Translations under genes and position numbers: made by a program
NCBI GenBank assembly: GCA_025934475.1
Contig: JAICXZ010000116.1
Span: forward strand, 1 to 7,916
Source: Mucilaginibacter sp.
GTDB lineage: Bacteria > Bacteroidota > Bacteroidia > Sphingobacteriales > Sphingobacteriaceae
Direction: 5' to 3'
Length of the DNA stretch: 7,916 bases
The notes under the pieces: generated by a model
Databases searched by the model: none
The model's input: only the letters and a program-made list of their open reading frames with translations
What the model was told of the DNA's origin: nothing
Part shown: positions 1 to 6,622 of the stretch, piece after piece
Position numbering within the stretch: position 1 is the stretch's first letter
How the letters are laid out: each line of letters opens with the position of its first letter

Positions 1-304
1 AGCTGAAGGGAAATAGCTGTTTGCGAAATATCTTGTTAACCGCCAAAGTGTATATCCTGTATAAAATAACCAGCAAAGCCGGTATGCCCAGCCAGTGCGC
101 ATGCCACGAGTTGGCGATACTGCCATGAAACAACCACGAAATGGCATGCCCTATGCCACAACCCGGGCACCAGGTAATTCCAAGCGCCTTAAAGGGGCAC
201 AAGCTAAAATGGGGCGGACCAGCCGGATCAGTAAAAGCCAGCGCAATGAGTGCAGCCGCCCAGAAAACTAATTCGAAATATTTTTGAAAAATCTGCTTAA
301 TCAA
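1..304 (-). CDS. DUF2752 family small membrane protein (partial, TTG start)
   Basis: The minus strand is open from a TTG at 304-302 to the window edge, giving 101 residues with no stop and no internal Met. The DUF2752 signature is visible at about residues 36-50: C36 begins CPFKALG and is followed by CPGCG with C46 and C49. Hydrophobic stretches lie at about 11-24 and 70-88, with a basic segment after the second. DUF2752 proteins are short, two-helix membrane proteins of unknown biochemical role, so no function is assigned. The start is inferred: TTG gives (M)IKQIF, which looks like a natural N-terminus, and it overlaps the last codons of the upstream DUF4199 gene by 8 nt, suggesting translational coupling. 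No ATG is available in this frame. The C-terminus lies outside the window. Family call is fairly sure; the exact start is less so. Confidence 0.8.
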   Translation of the reverse strand, partial: MIKQIFQKYFELVFWAAALIALAFTDPAGPPHFSLCPFKALGITWCPGCGIGHAISWLFHGSIANSWHAHWLGIPALLVILYRIYTLAVNKIFRKQLFPFS

Positions 305-710
305 CCTTTTTACTTTTGGTTGTAAGGAGCAAAGATACGCTGAGCGCAGACAGGACACCTATAAGCAAAGCAGCAAAGATACGTCCCGAAAAATCAGCCC
401 ATGTAGTACCGGTTTGATCGATATAATTGAGATAGATGATCCCGATAAAGACCACAAAAATACCTGCAACGATCATGATCTTGAAGCTTTGAGTAAGTCC
501 CTCCAGGAAGTTCATATGACCTTTTAGTTCTACATAGCAGTAATATTTTACGCCATAATACAGCCCAATGACTGGTATCAGTACAGATACGAACTCAATA
601 GGATGAAAGCTGGTGTCGTGAGAAAAAGTAAGGCCCATTTTTAGCATTACAAACAACCAAATGCCGCTCAATGCGCCAATAATTAGTCCGGGAATAAGTG
701 CGCTTTTCAT
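297..710 (-). CDS. DUF4199 domain-containing membrane protein
   Basis: This encodes a 137-residue, very hydrophobic protein starting at an ATG (710-708) with MKSALIPGLIIGALSG. Four likely membrane helices lie at about 5-23, 39-56, 76-95 and 110-130, and the tail is basic (TKSKKVD). The helix layout, the YYGVKYY segment after helix 2 and the loop leading into helix 3 match the DUF4199 family of Bacteroidota inner-membrane proteins, whose function is unknown. It is somewhat shorter than the usual 160-170 residues from memory, but no truncation is obvious. It is the first gene of a minus-strand unit, and the DUF2752 gene overlaps its end. A promoter candidate with a palindrome lies just upstream. 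It is divergent from mfd and nothing ties the two functionally. Confidence 0.8.
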   Translation of the reverse strand: MKSALIPGLIIGALSGIWLFVMLKMGLTFSHDTSFHPIEFVSVLIPVIGLYYGVKYYCYVELKGHMNFLEGLTQSFKIMIVAGIFVVFIGIIYLNYIDQTGTTWADFSGRIFAALLIGVLSALSVSLLLTTKSKKVD

Positions 711-722
711 AATATATTGTTT

Positions 723-753
723 TAAAGGTAATTACTGCCGTGGTTGGCGGCAA
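723..753 (-). promoter_or_regulatory. Promoter candidate for the DUF4199-DUF2752 unit
   Basis: On the minus strand, TTG (753-751) is followed after 20 nt by TACCTTTA (730-723). This matches 7 of 8 positions of the Bacteroidota box as TAnnTTTa, with -33 spacing in the usual range. Transcription would start near 716-719, leaving a leader of only about 6-9 nt before the ATG at 710. It is assigned by motif only. Confidence 0.45.
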
Positions 754-756
754 TAA
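732..756. repeat. 25-bp interrupted palindrome, candidate operator
   Basis: The arms TTAcTGCCG (732-740) and CGGCAaTAA (748-756) are inverted copies with one mismatch, separated by 7 nt. The site covers the -33 element and most of the spacer of the putative DUF4199 promoter, which is where a repressor would bind. It is not a terminator: no T tract follows and it lies between divergent genes. An operator role is inferred. Confidence 0.4.
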
Positions 757-911
757 CGCTATTTCAGGTATTAGAAATGGTTATATAAATATACGGCTTT
801 ATTTAAAGTAAGTATATAATATCCATAAAAGTCTATTTTCTGCTGCTTTGTTTTCATCTGTTAGCTGTTTTTAGTTTAAAAGGTTGCCCTAGTGTAAAAT
901 CAGGTTTTTGC

Positions 912-919
912 TATCTTTG
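912..919 (+). promoter_or_regulatory. -7 box of the mfd promoter
   Basis: TATCTTTG is a perfect match to the Bacteroidota -7 consensus TAnnTTTG. The -33 element is weak: the nearest TTG (884-886) lies 25 nt upstream, longer than usual. The start of transcription would fall near 923-926, immediately before the TTG start codon at 927, so the mfd message would have almost no leader. Confidence 0.6.
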
Positions 920-926
920 CAGCGGT

Positions 927-3900
927 TTGAATATCCGTGATATCTTAGAACGATATAAGGCTGATGAGCGGGTTACGGCGGTGGCGCAAGCACTTAACGC
1001 CGGTAAAGACTCGAGGGTTCAGTTACGTGGTTTGGTCGGATCAGGAGATGCGGCCGTGGCGGTAGCTTTGTATTTTTTGCAGCATCCGCACATGATCTTC
1101 GTACTTCCCGACCGGGAAGAAGCCTCTTACTTCCAGGCCGACCTGGAAAATCTGACAGGGAAAGAGATTCTTTTATTCCCATCCTCATATCGCAAAGCAT
1201 TTGAACTTACTCAGCCGGATAGCAGCAATGTGCTTGCCCGTGCCGAGGTTTTAAATGAGCTCAACCACTCATCCGAATTTGGCCGCCTGATTGTTACTTA
1301 CCCTGAAGCGTTGGCCGAAAAGGTGATCGATCGCTCCTCACTTGAGAAGAATACGCTCGAGATCGGCGTCAATAATAAACTGAGCATCGATTTTATCAAC
1401 GAGTTTTTGGTCGAGTATGATTTTGACCGGGTTGATTTTGTTTATGAACCGGGGCAATTTTCGATCCGTGGCGGTATTGTCGATATTTTTTCTTTCTCGC
1501 ACGATCTTCCATATCGCGTCGAATTCTTCGGCGATTTGGTTGAATCGATACGCACGTTTGAGGTCGAGAGCCAGCTTTCGGTCGAACAAGTGAAAAGCAT
1601 CACCATTGTGCCCAACGTACAATCGAAGTTTTTGACGGAGCACAATATCACCTTCCTGGAATATGTTGATCGCGGAACCCAAGTTTGGATAAAGGACGTG
1701 CAGTTCACACTGGATATCGTCAAAAGCGGGTATAAGAAAGCTGTCGAGCTCTGGAAGGCTTTATCAATCGATGAAAAGCAGAAAAACCCGGAATGGATCG
1801 ATCCTAAATTTGGTTTTACCGATGAAAAACTGGTCGCTGATCAGCTGCACGATTTCCCGGTTGTGGAATTTGGCAAACAGTTCTTTTATAACGACGGTAA
1901 GACCATCGATTTTGATATGCGGCCGCAGCCGTCGTTCAACAAGGATTTTACCTTGCTGATACACAATTTCAAAAATAACGAGGCCGATAAAATCGAGAAC
2001 TTCATTGTGACCGATTCGGCTAAACAGGTTGAGCGCTTGTATGCTATTTTGGAGGATCTTGATAATACCGCCAAATTTACCCCCGTCAATATTGCCCTCC
2101 GCGAAGGCTTTGTTGACCGTGAGCAAAAATTTGCGCTTTATACCGATCACCAGATATTTGACCGCTACTACAAATACAAACTCAAGAAGGGGTACCAGCG
2201 TTCGCAGGCAATTACGCTTAAAGAACTGCGCGAACTGAAGCCGGGCGACTTTGTGACCCACATCGATCACGGCATCGGCAAATACGCCGGTCTCGAAAAG
2301 GTTGAGGTGAACGGCAAAATGCAGGAGATGATCCGCCTGATCTATGCGGATAATGATCTGCTGTATGTCAATATCAACTCGCTTAACCGGATTTCTAAAT
2401 ATAGTGGCAAAGAGGGCACCATCCCTAAAATGAACAAGCTGGGTACCGATACCTGGGAACGGTTAAAAAAAACCACAAAAAAAAAAGTTAAGGACATAGC
2501 CCGCGACCTGATCAAGCTTTACGCTTTGCGGAAGGCTAAGGAGGGAAAGGCTTTTAGTCCGGATAGTTACCTGCAAACTGAACTGGAAGCATCATTCATT
2601 TACGAGGATACGCCCGACCAGGAAAAAGCCACTGCCGATTTTAAACGCGATATGGAATCGCCGCACCCGATGGATCGTTTGATTTGCGGTGACGTTGGTT
2701 TTGGTAAGACCGAGGTCGCCATTCGCGCAGCTTTTAAAGCTGTAGCAGATAGCAAACAGGTTGCGATCCTGGTCCCCACTACGATCCTGGCCGCACAGCA
2801 CTACAAAACTTTTTCTGATCGTCTGAAAGGGTTCCCTGTCAATATCGATTATGTTAATCGATTCAAATCGAGCAGGCAAATTAAGGAGACGCTCGAAAAA
2901 TTGCAAAACGGCAAGGTTGATATCATCATCGGCACACACCGGCTGGTAAGCAAGGATGTGAAGTTTAAGGACCTTGGGCTGATGATCATTGACGAGGAGC
3001 AAAAATTCGGCGTTACGACCAAAGAAAAGCTGAAGACCATGCGTGCCAATGTGGATACGCTTACGCTGACCGCTACGCCGATTCCCCGTACACTGCATTT
3101 TTCGCTAATGGGTGCCCGAGACTTATCGATCATATCAACTCCACCTCCAAACCGGCAGCCGGTAGTTACTGAATTGCATGTGTTTAACGACACGCTGATC
3201 AAAGAGGCTGTTGAGCATGAACTGGGTCGAAACGGGCAGGTATTCTTTATCCATAACCGCGTCGCCGACCTAATGCAATTGGGCGCGCTGATCCATAAAC
3301 TGGTTCCCAAAGCCCGCGTTGGCATAGCCCATGGTCAATTAGAGGGCGACGACCTGGAAGATGTAATGCTGAAGTTTGTTAGCGCCGAATATGACGTATT
3401 GGTTGCAACCACGATTATAGAAGCCGGACTGGATATTCCGAACGCAAATACCATCATCATCAACCACGCGCACATGTTTGGCCTCAGCGACCTGCACCAG
3501 ATGCGCGGGCGCGTGGGCCGGAGCAATAAAAAAGCGTTTTGTTATCTGCTTAGCCCGCCGTTATCAACACTTACACCGGAAGCCCGCAAACGCCTCAGCG
3601 CAATCGAAGAATTTTCCGATCTGGGAAGCGGCTTCAACGTCGCTATGCGCGACCTCGACATCAGGGGCAGTGGTAACTTGCTTGGTGCCGAGCAGAGTGG
3701 CTTTATAGCCGAAATCGGCTTTGAAATGTACCATAAGATACTGGATGAGGCCATCCAGGAACTGAAAGAAGACGAATTTAAAGGTCTGTTCAAGGATGAA
3801 AAGCCAAGGCCGTTTATTTCTTTCACGCAGATTGATACCGATATGGAGTTGCTCATCCCTGATGAGTATATCACCAATATCGCGGAACGATATAACCTGT

Positions 3901-4280
3901 ACGCCGATTTATCTAAAATCGAGAATGAAACAGAGCTGCAGGCTTTTGAGCAGCAACTTAATGACCGTTTCGGGCCGGTACCTCACCAGGTTGTCGACAT
4001 GCTCAACACCGTGCGTTTACAGTGGCTGGGCAAGGCTATCGGATTTGAAAAGATCTCTCTGAAGAAAAATGTGCTGCGGGGTTATTTCATCGCCAGTCAG
4101 CAATCCCCATATTTTGAAACGGATATGTTTAAACAGGTGTTGACGTTTGTGCAATCGAATCCACGCAGAACTAACCTCAAGGAAGTTAAGAATACGCTGC
4201 GCCTCAGTGTTGACGGGGTAAATTCGATTGATGAGGCGGTGGAGTTGTTAGGTGAGATTGCAGAGGCGGTGAGGGTCTAA
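927..4280 (+). CDS. mfd: Transcription-repair coupling factor Mfd
   Basis: Mfd is a cytoplasmic DNA translocase that pushes stalled RNA polymerase off damaged DNA and recruits UvrA for nucleotide excision repair. The 1117-residue product is full length for the family. The UvrB-like N-terminal module spans about 1-330, with EPGQFSIRGGIVDIFS at 174-189 in the UvrA-binding part. The RNA-polymerase-interacting domain is near 435-495 (LKPGDFVTHIDHGIGKYAG). The helicase core follows: Walker A GDVGFGKT (588-595), Walker B DEEQ (689-692), TATPIPRT (715-722), ATTIIEAGLDIP (827-838) and QMRGRVGR (858-865). The translocation (TRG) motif starts at about 908 (RDLDIRGSGNLLG), and the regulatory C-terminal domain covers about 960-1117. 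The start is TTG at 927: no in-frame ATG occurs before residue 56, and MNIRDILERY resembles the N-terminus of related Mfd proteins. The gene stands alone between a divergent and a convergent neighbour. All catalytic motifs look intact. Confidence 0.97.
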   Translation: MNIRDILERYKADERVTAVAQALNAGKDSRVQLRGLVGSGDAAVAVALYFLQHPHMIFVLPDREEASYFQADLENLTGKEILLFPSSYRKAFELTQPDSSNVLARAEVLNELNHSSEFGRLIVTYPEALAEKVIDRSSLEKNTLEIGVNNKLSIDFINEFLVEYDFDRVDFVYEPGQFSIRGGIVDIFSFSHDLPYRVEFFGDLVESIRTFEVESQLSVEQVKSITIVPNVQSKFLTEHNITFLEYVDRGTQVWIKDVQFTLDIVKSGYKKAVELWKALSIDEKQKNPEWIDPKFGFTDEKLVADQLHDFPVVEFGKQFFYNDGKTIDFDMRPQPSFNKDFTLLIHNFKNNEADKIENFIVTDSAKQVERLYAILEDLDNTAKFTPVNIALREGFVDREQKFALYTDHQIFDRYYKYKLKKGYQRSQAITLKELRELKPGDFVTHIDHGIGKYAGLEKVEVNGKMQEMIRLIYADNDLLYVNINSLNRISKYSGKEGTIPKMNKLGTDTWERLKKTTKKKVKDIARDLIKLYALRKAKEGKAFSPDSYLQTELEASFIYEDTPDQEKATADFKRDMESPHPMDRLICGDVGFGKTEVAIRAAFKAVADSKQVAILVPTTILAAQHYKTFSDRLKGFPVNIDYVNRFKSSRQIKETLEKLQNGKVDIIIGTHRLVSKDVKFKDLGLMIIDEEQKFGVTTKEKLKTMRANVDTLTLTATPIPRTLHFSLMGARDLSIISTPPPNRQPVVTELHVFNDTLIKEAVEHELGRNGQVFFIHNRVADLMQLGALIHKLVPKARVGIAHGQLEGDDLEDVMLKFVSAEYDVLVATTIIEAGLDIPNANTIIINHAHMFGLSDLHQMRGRVGRSNKKAFCYLLSPPLSTLTPEARKRLSAIEEFSDLGSGFNVAMRDLDIRGSGNLLGAEQSGFIAEIGFEMYHKILDEAIQELKEDEFKGLFKDEKPRPFISFTQIDTDMELLIPDEYITNIAERYNLYADLSKIENETELQAFEQQLNDRFGPVPHQVVDMLNTVRLQWLGKAIGFEKISLKKNVLRGYFIASQQSPYFETDMFKQVLTFVQSNPRRTNLKEVKNTLRLSVDGVNSIDEAVELLGEIAEAVRV
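2465..2486 (+). repeat. Paired poly-A tracts within mfd
   Basis: A run of 8 A (2465-2472) and a run of 10 A (2477-2486), separated by CCAC, encode the lysine-rich linker KKTTKKK (residues 514-520) between the polymerase-interacting domain and the motor. Basic residues are expected there, but exclusive AAA codons create tracts prone to replication or transcription slippage. The frame is intact here. Confidence 0.7.
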
Positions 4281-4290
4281 TGGCTTTTTA

Positions 4291-5366
4291 TCAATCCTTT
4301 ATTATTGATTCTTTATACCAAATTTCTCTGCGATAAGATTCCCAACCCTTGTATTTCGTATTCCACCCACTTATTTCGCTTAACGGCAGAATAATTTTTG
4401 TTCTATACGGTATGCCGTAAATTTTTGTTGGTATCCATTCATTACTTTTTTCAAGGGCAGAGAATACGGCTTCTTTCAATTGCGAGTTTACATCCTCGCT
4501 AACACCAAATTGAGATAATTTCCCATCCCGCTCCACTACAAATGACACGTGCATTGTATCGATTAACATTTTTTTCCCATTAATATCTCTTGGTAATTTT
4601 ACTCGATTTCGTAAGATTTCAAGGAAGACAAGTGGTCCGCTTTTATAGGTGGCACGTTCAAATTCATTTTGAAATGGGTATGGATTACCATTTTTATCAA
4701 AACCTTCAGACGACACCAGCTTTCCTTTTTTATATCTATATGCAAACTTGATGGTATCGGGAAAATAGACTATGCCACGCCATTCTCCATCCATGTACCC
4801 GTCTGTTACCTGTCCTTCCATATTAACCGTGGTGTAGGACTTATCATATACTATCCATTTTCCGTTACCCGCTATACATATCTCATTTCCATCCTTATCA
4901 TAACACTCCCAGTTTGTAACTTGGGTATTGCCCAACTGGTTTATAACCCTATGTTTTATACCGCAATAAACCTTGCCTGAGGGGTAAAACAAATATTCTA
5001 ATCCGTCTTTAAATCCATGTTTATAATGAGTTATAGACATTTTTTTTCCGGTAGGATAATAAGAGACACACTCGCCATCAAACATTATAACTCCGCTGGT
5101 AGCATTGAATGCATTAGCTCCTTCATAGGTTTTTCCAATTAGCTTTATTTTACCATCCTTATAAAATTCCTGGATATTGTGCCTATTATCTCCTGAATCG
5201 GGCGGCAATACTAATCGAAAAAAATCCGCTTCGTCCATTGATCTCACGCTGGCTGTCACACCGTCAGTGACTTTAAAATACAAAATAGTTGTATCCGCGT
5301 TTTCGGCCATCGCTGTACGCGCAATGGCTCCTAAAAAATAACAAGGCAAAATAGGGGTTTGAACAT
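4291..5366 (-). CDS. Exported MORN-repeat (YwqK-like) protein with TonB-type C-terminal domain; frame broken in the signal peptide
   Basis: The main frame is open from a TTG at 5349 (352 residues); numbering here uses that frame. MORN-like repeats occur at about 89-111 (YYPTGKKMSITHYKHG), 113-131 (FKDGLEYLFYPSGK) and 183-222 (DGYMDGEWRG, then FDKNGNPY). A TonB C-terminal-like fold follows at about 265-323 (VSFVVERDGKLSQFGVSE, then WIPTKIYGIPYRTKIILPL). Such proteins are common in Bacteroidota and usually exported; their role is poorly known and the 'antitoxin YwqK' name is not evidence of a toxin system. The likely true start is ATG at 5366-5364, reading MFKPLFCLVIF before a TAG at 5333-5331. 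One extra T in the T6 run, or a -1 slip there, joins this to LGAIARTAMA and ENADTT, giving a textbook signal peptide cut after AMA and a 358-residue product. The gene is AT-richer than its neighbours: 19 G/C of 60 at 4681-4740 against 32 of 60 at 3601-3660 in mfd. Confidence 0.75.
5333..5338 (-). other. Frame-breaking T6 run in the signal-peptide codons
   Basis: On the coding (minus) strand the codons are GTT ATT TTT TAG. A seventh T would give ATT TTT TTA GGA and fuse the two halves of the signal peptide. Alternatively, tRNA-Phe on TTT can slip back by one base onto TTT, with a stop codon in the A site. The base count is seen directly; the cause is unknown. Confidence 0.7.
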
Positions 5367-5375
5367 AAAGTCTAG

Positions 5376-5424
5376 GTTGAAATTTCTATCCGTTAAATAT
5401 AAGATTATCCAAATAAATTTCAAC
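5376..5424. repeat. Perfect 10-bp inverted repeat flanking the promoter
   Basis: GTTGAAATTT (5376-5385) and its exact inverse AAATTTCAAC (5415-5424) are separated by 29 nt. Three more pairs (AGG with CCT at 5427-5429) can form if a 2-nt bulge is allowed. One arm overlaps the putative -33 element and the other covers the start of the transcript, with the -7 box between them. It may be a pair of regulator half-sites. The long loop and lack of a T tract argue against a terminator. Confidence 0.5.
5394..5423 (-). promoter_or_regulatory. Promoter candidate for the YwqK-like gene
   Basis: On the minus strand TTG (5423-5421) is followed after 19 nt by TATATTTA (5401-5394), which is TAnnTTTG with the last base changed. 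Transcription would start near 5387-5390, about 21-24 nt before the ATG at 5366. This position supports the ATG at 5366, rather than the TTG at 5349, as the intended start. Confidence 0.45.
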
Positions 5425-5493
5425 TACCTGTTTTGTTGATTATTACGATCTAAATCTTTACGTTCCGTGCAACAGAAAAGATCGTTCCAGAAA

Positions 5494-6621
5494 CTAATTT
5501 ATCGAAGTGATCCGATCACCAATTATTTGGGCTGTTTTAACCAGGTTTGCTTTGGTATTTTTCATCGCAACAGCGATGTCAACTGGTTCAGGGTTGATAC
5601 AGATCAATTCGTCAAAATAATCTTCCATTTCTCTGCCTGGCTCAACTTTGCCACCCAGGCCAATAACCGGAATACCTTTGGCCTTAGCTCTCACGGCAAC
5701 ACCGAATGGTCCTTTCCCTTGCAGTGTTTGGCTGTCGATGCTACCCTCGCCTGTTATCACTAGGTCGGCACGATTCAGTGCTTTATCAAAATCTGTCAGC
5801 GTTAAAAAGTAATCGATGCCGTTTACCAGTTTGGCGCCAAGCCAGGCAAATAGTCCGGCAGATGCTCCACCGGCCGCTCCGCCATATTTGATCTCGTCTA
5901 TATTCTGGCCGGTTTGAACGGATGTTAGGGCAACAAAATTCTCCAAAAACGTGTCCAGGAATTCTACGTCATCGGGAGAGGCACCCTTTTGCGGACCGTA
6001 AACCGCGGCCGCGCCTTGAGGACCAAGCAGGTTGTTAGAGACGTCACACAGGATAACGATCTCCGTAACAGCGATTCGCTCATCTAAACCGGAAGTGTCG
6101 ATCCGGTCCACCCCAATTAGTTCTCCGGGCATTACCCTCAACTGCTTTCCCTCAGCATCCAAAAAATTGATACCAACGGCATTCAAAATTCCACAACCGC
6201 CATCAACCGTTGCAGAGCCACCCATAGCAATGATGATACGGTTTGCACCCTTATTCAATGCCGCTTTAACCAATTCGCCTGTACCATAGGATGAGGCGAT
6301 CATAGGATTACGCTCGTCTTTTGCCAGTAGTCTTAGCCCTGATGCGTCGGCCACTTCGATAATTGCCGTTTTTCCATCCTCTATCAACCCGAAAGAAGAT
6401 GCGATCTTTCTGCCGATCGGGTCATGAACTTCTTGCTGAATCCGGATTCCCTTACATCTTTCAACGATGAGGCTTCCTGTCCCGTCGCCGCCATCAGCAA
6501 TAGGGAAACATTCGGTGGTGCAATCCAGCCTGCTCTGCTTTAAGCCTTTTGCAATTGCATCAGCAACCCCGATCGCGTCGAGGCTATTCTTAAAAGCATT
6601 GGGTACAATGAGGATGTGCAT
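5494..6621 (-). CDS. glxK: Glycerate kinase (GarK/GlxK family)
   Basis: This is an ATP-dependent kinase converting D-glycerate to a phosphoglycerate (2-phosphoglycerate for this bacterial family), acting in the cytoplasm and feeding lower glycolysis. The 375-residue length is typical. Family motifs appear in order: PNAFKNSL (7-14), ADGGDGT (42-48), SYGTGEL (111-117), MGGSATVDGG (133-142), CDVSNNLLGPQGAAAVYGPQ (192-211), GGAAGGASAGL (247-257) and VITGEGSIDSQTLQGKGP (288-305). Several positions differ from the commonest versions as I recall them: PNAFK for PDSFK, SATVDGG for SATNDGG, GEGSID for GEGRID. These may mark a Bacteroidota subgroup rather than loss of activity. The ATG at 6621-6619 comes 1 nt after the permease stop, so the two are almost certainly co-transcribed and coupled. 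No terminator with a T tract is evident downstream. Confidence 0.93.
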   Translation of the reverse strand: MHILIVPNAFKNSLDAIGVADAIAKGLKQSRLDCTTECFPIADGGDGTGSLIVERCKGIRIQQEVHDPIGRKIASSFGLIEDGKTAIIEVADASGLRLLAKDERNPMIASSYGTGELVKAALNKGANRIIIAMGGSATVDGGCGILNAVGINFLDAEGKQLRVMPGELIGVDRIDTSGLDERIAVTEIVILCDVSNNLLGPQGAAAVYGPQKGASPDDVEFLDTFLENFVALTSVQTGQNIDEIKYGGAAGGASAGLFAWLGAKLVNGIDYFLTLTDFDKALNRADLVITGEGSIDSQTLQGKGPFGVAVRAKAKGIPVIGLGGKVEPGREMEDYFDELICINPEPVDIAVAMKNTKANLVKTAQIIGDRITSIN

Positions 6622-6622
6622 C

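Noticed and set aside
1764..2270. Open frame of 168 codons antisense to mfd (also 2592-3098 and 2849-3325)
   Set aside because: They lie fully inside mfd on the opposite strand, resemble no known family, and are explained by codon bias in a long gene.
4290..4309. ATCAAT / ATTGAT inverted repeat as an intrinsic terminator of mfd
   Set aside because: The stem is only 6 bp, almost all A/T, and is followed by a poor T tract (TCTTTA). It is also inside the coding end of the opposite gene.
4669..4980. Plus-strand open frame of 103 codons opposite the YwqK-like gene
   Set aside because: It is hydrophobic only because it is antisense to AT-rich repeats, and it has no recognisable domain or promoter.
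4291..5366. Toxin-antitoxin system suggested by the YwqK 'antitoxin' family name
   Set aside because: No toxin-like partner gene adjoins it, and MORN-like repeats plus an export signal point to an envelope protein rather than an antitoxin.
5445..5485. Overlapping inverted repeats ACGATC...GATCGT and ATCTTT...AAAGAT downstream of the glycerate kinase gene as a terminator
   Set aside because: The two pairings compete for the same GAT bases, the loops are 17 and 29 nt long, and no T tract follows on the minus strand.
5467..5763. Plus-strand open frame of 98 codons across the 3' end of the glycerate kinase gene
   Set aside because: Its sequence is the antisense of well-conserved kinase codons and it has no convincing promoter or family resemblance.
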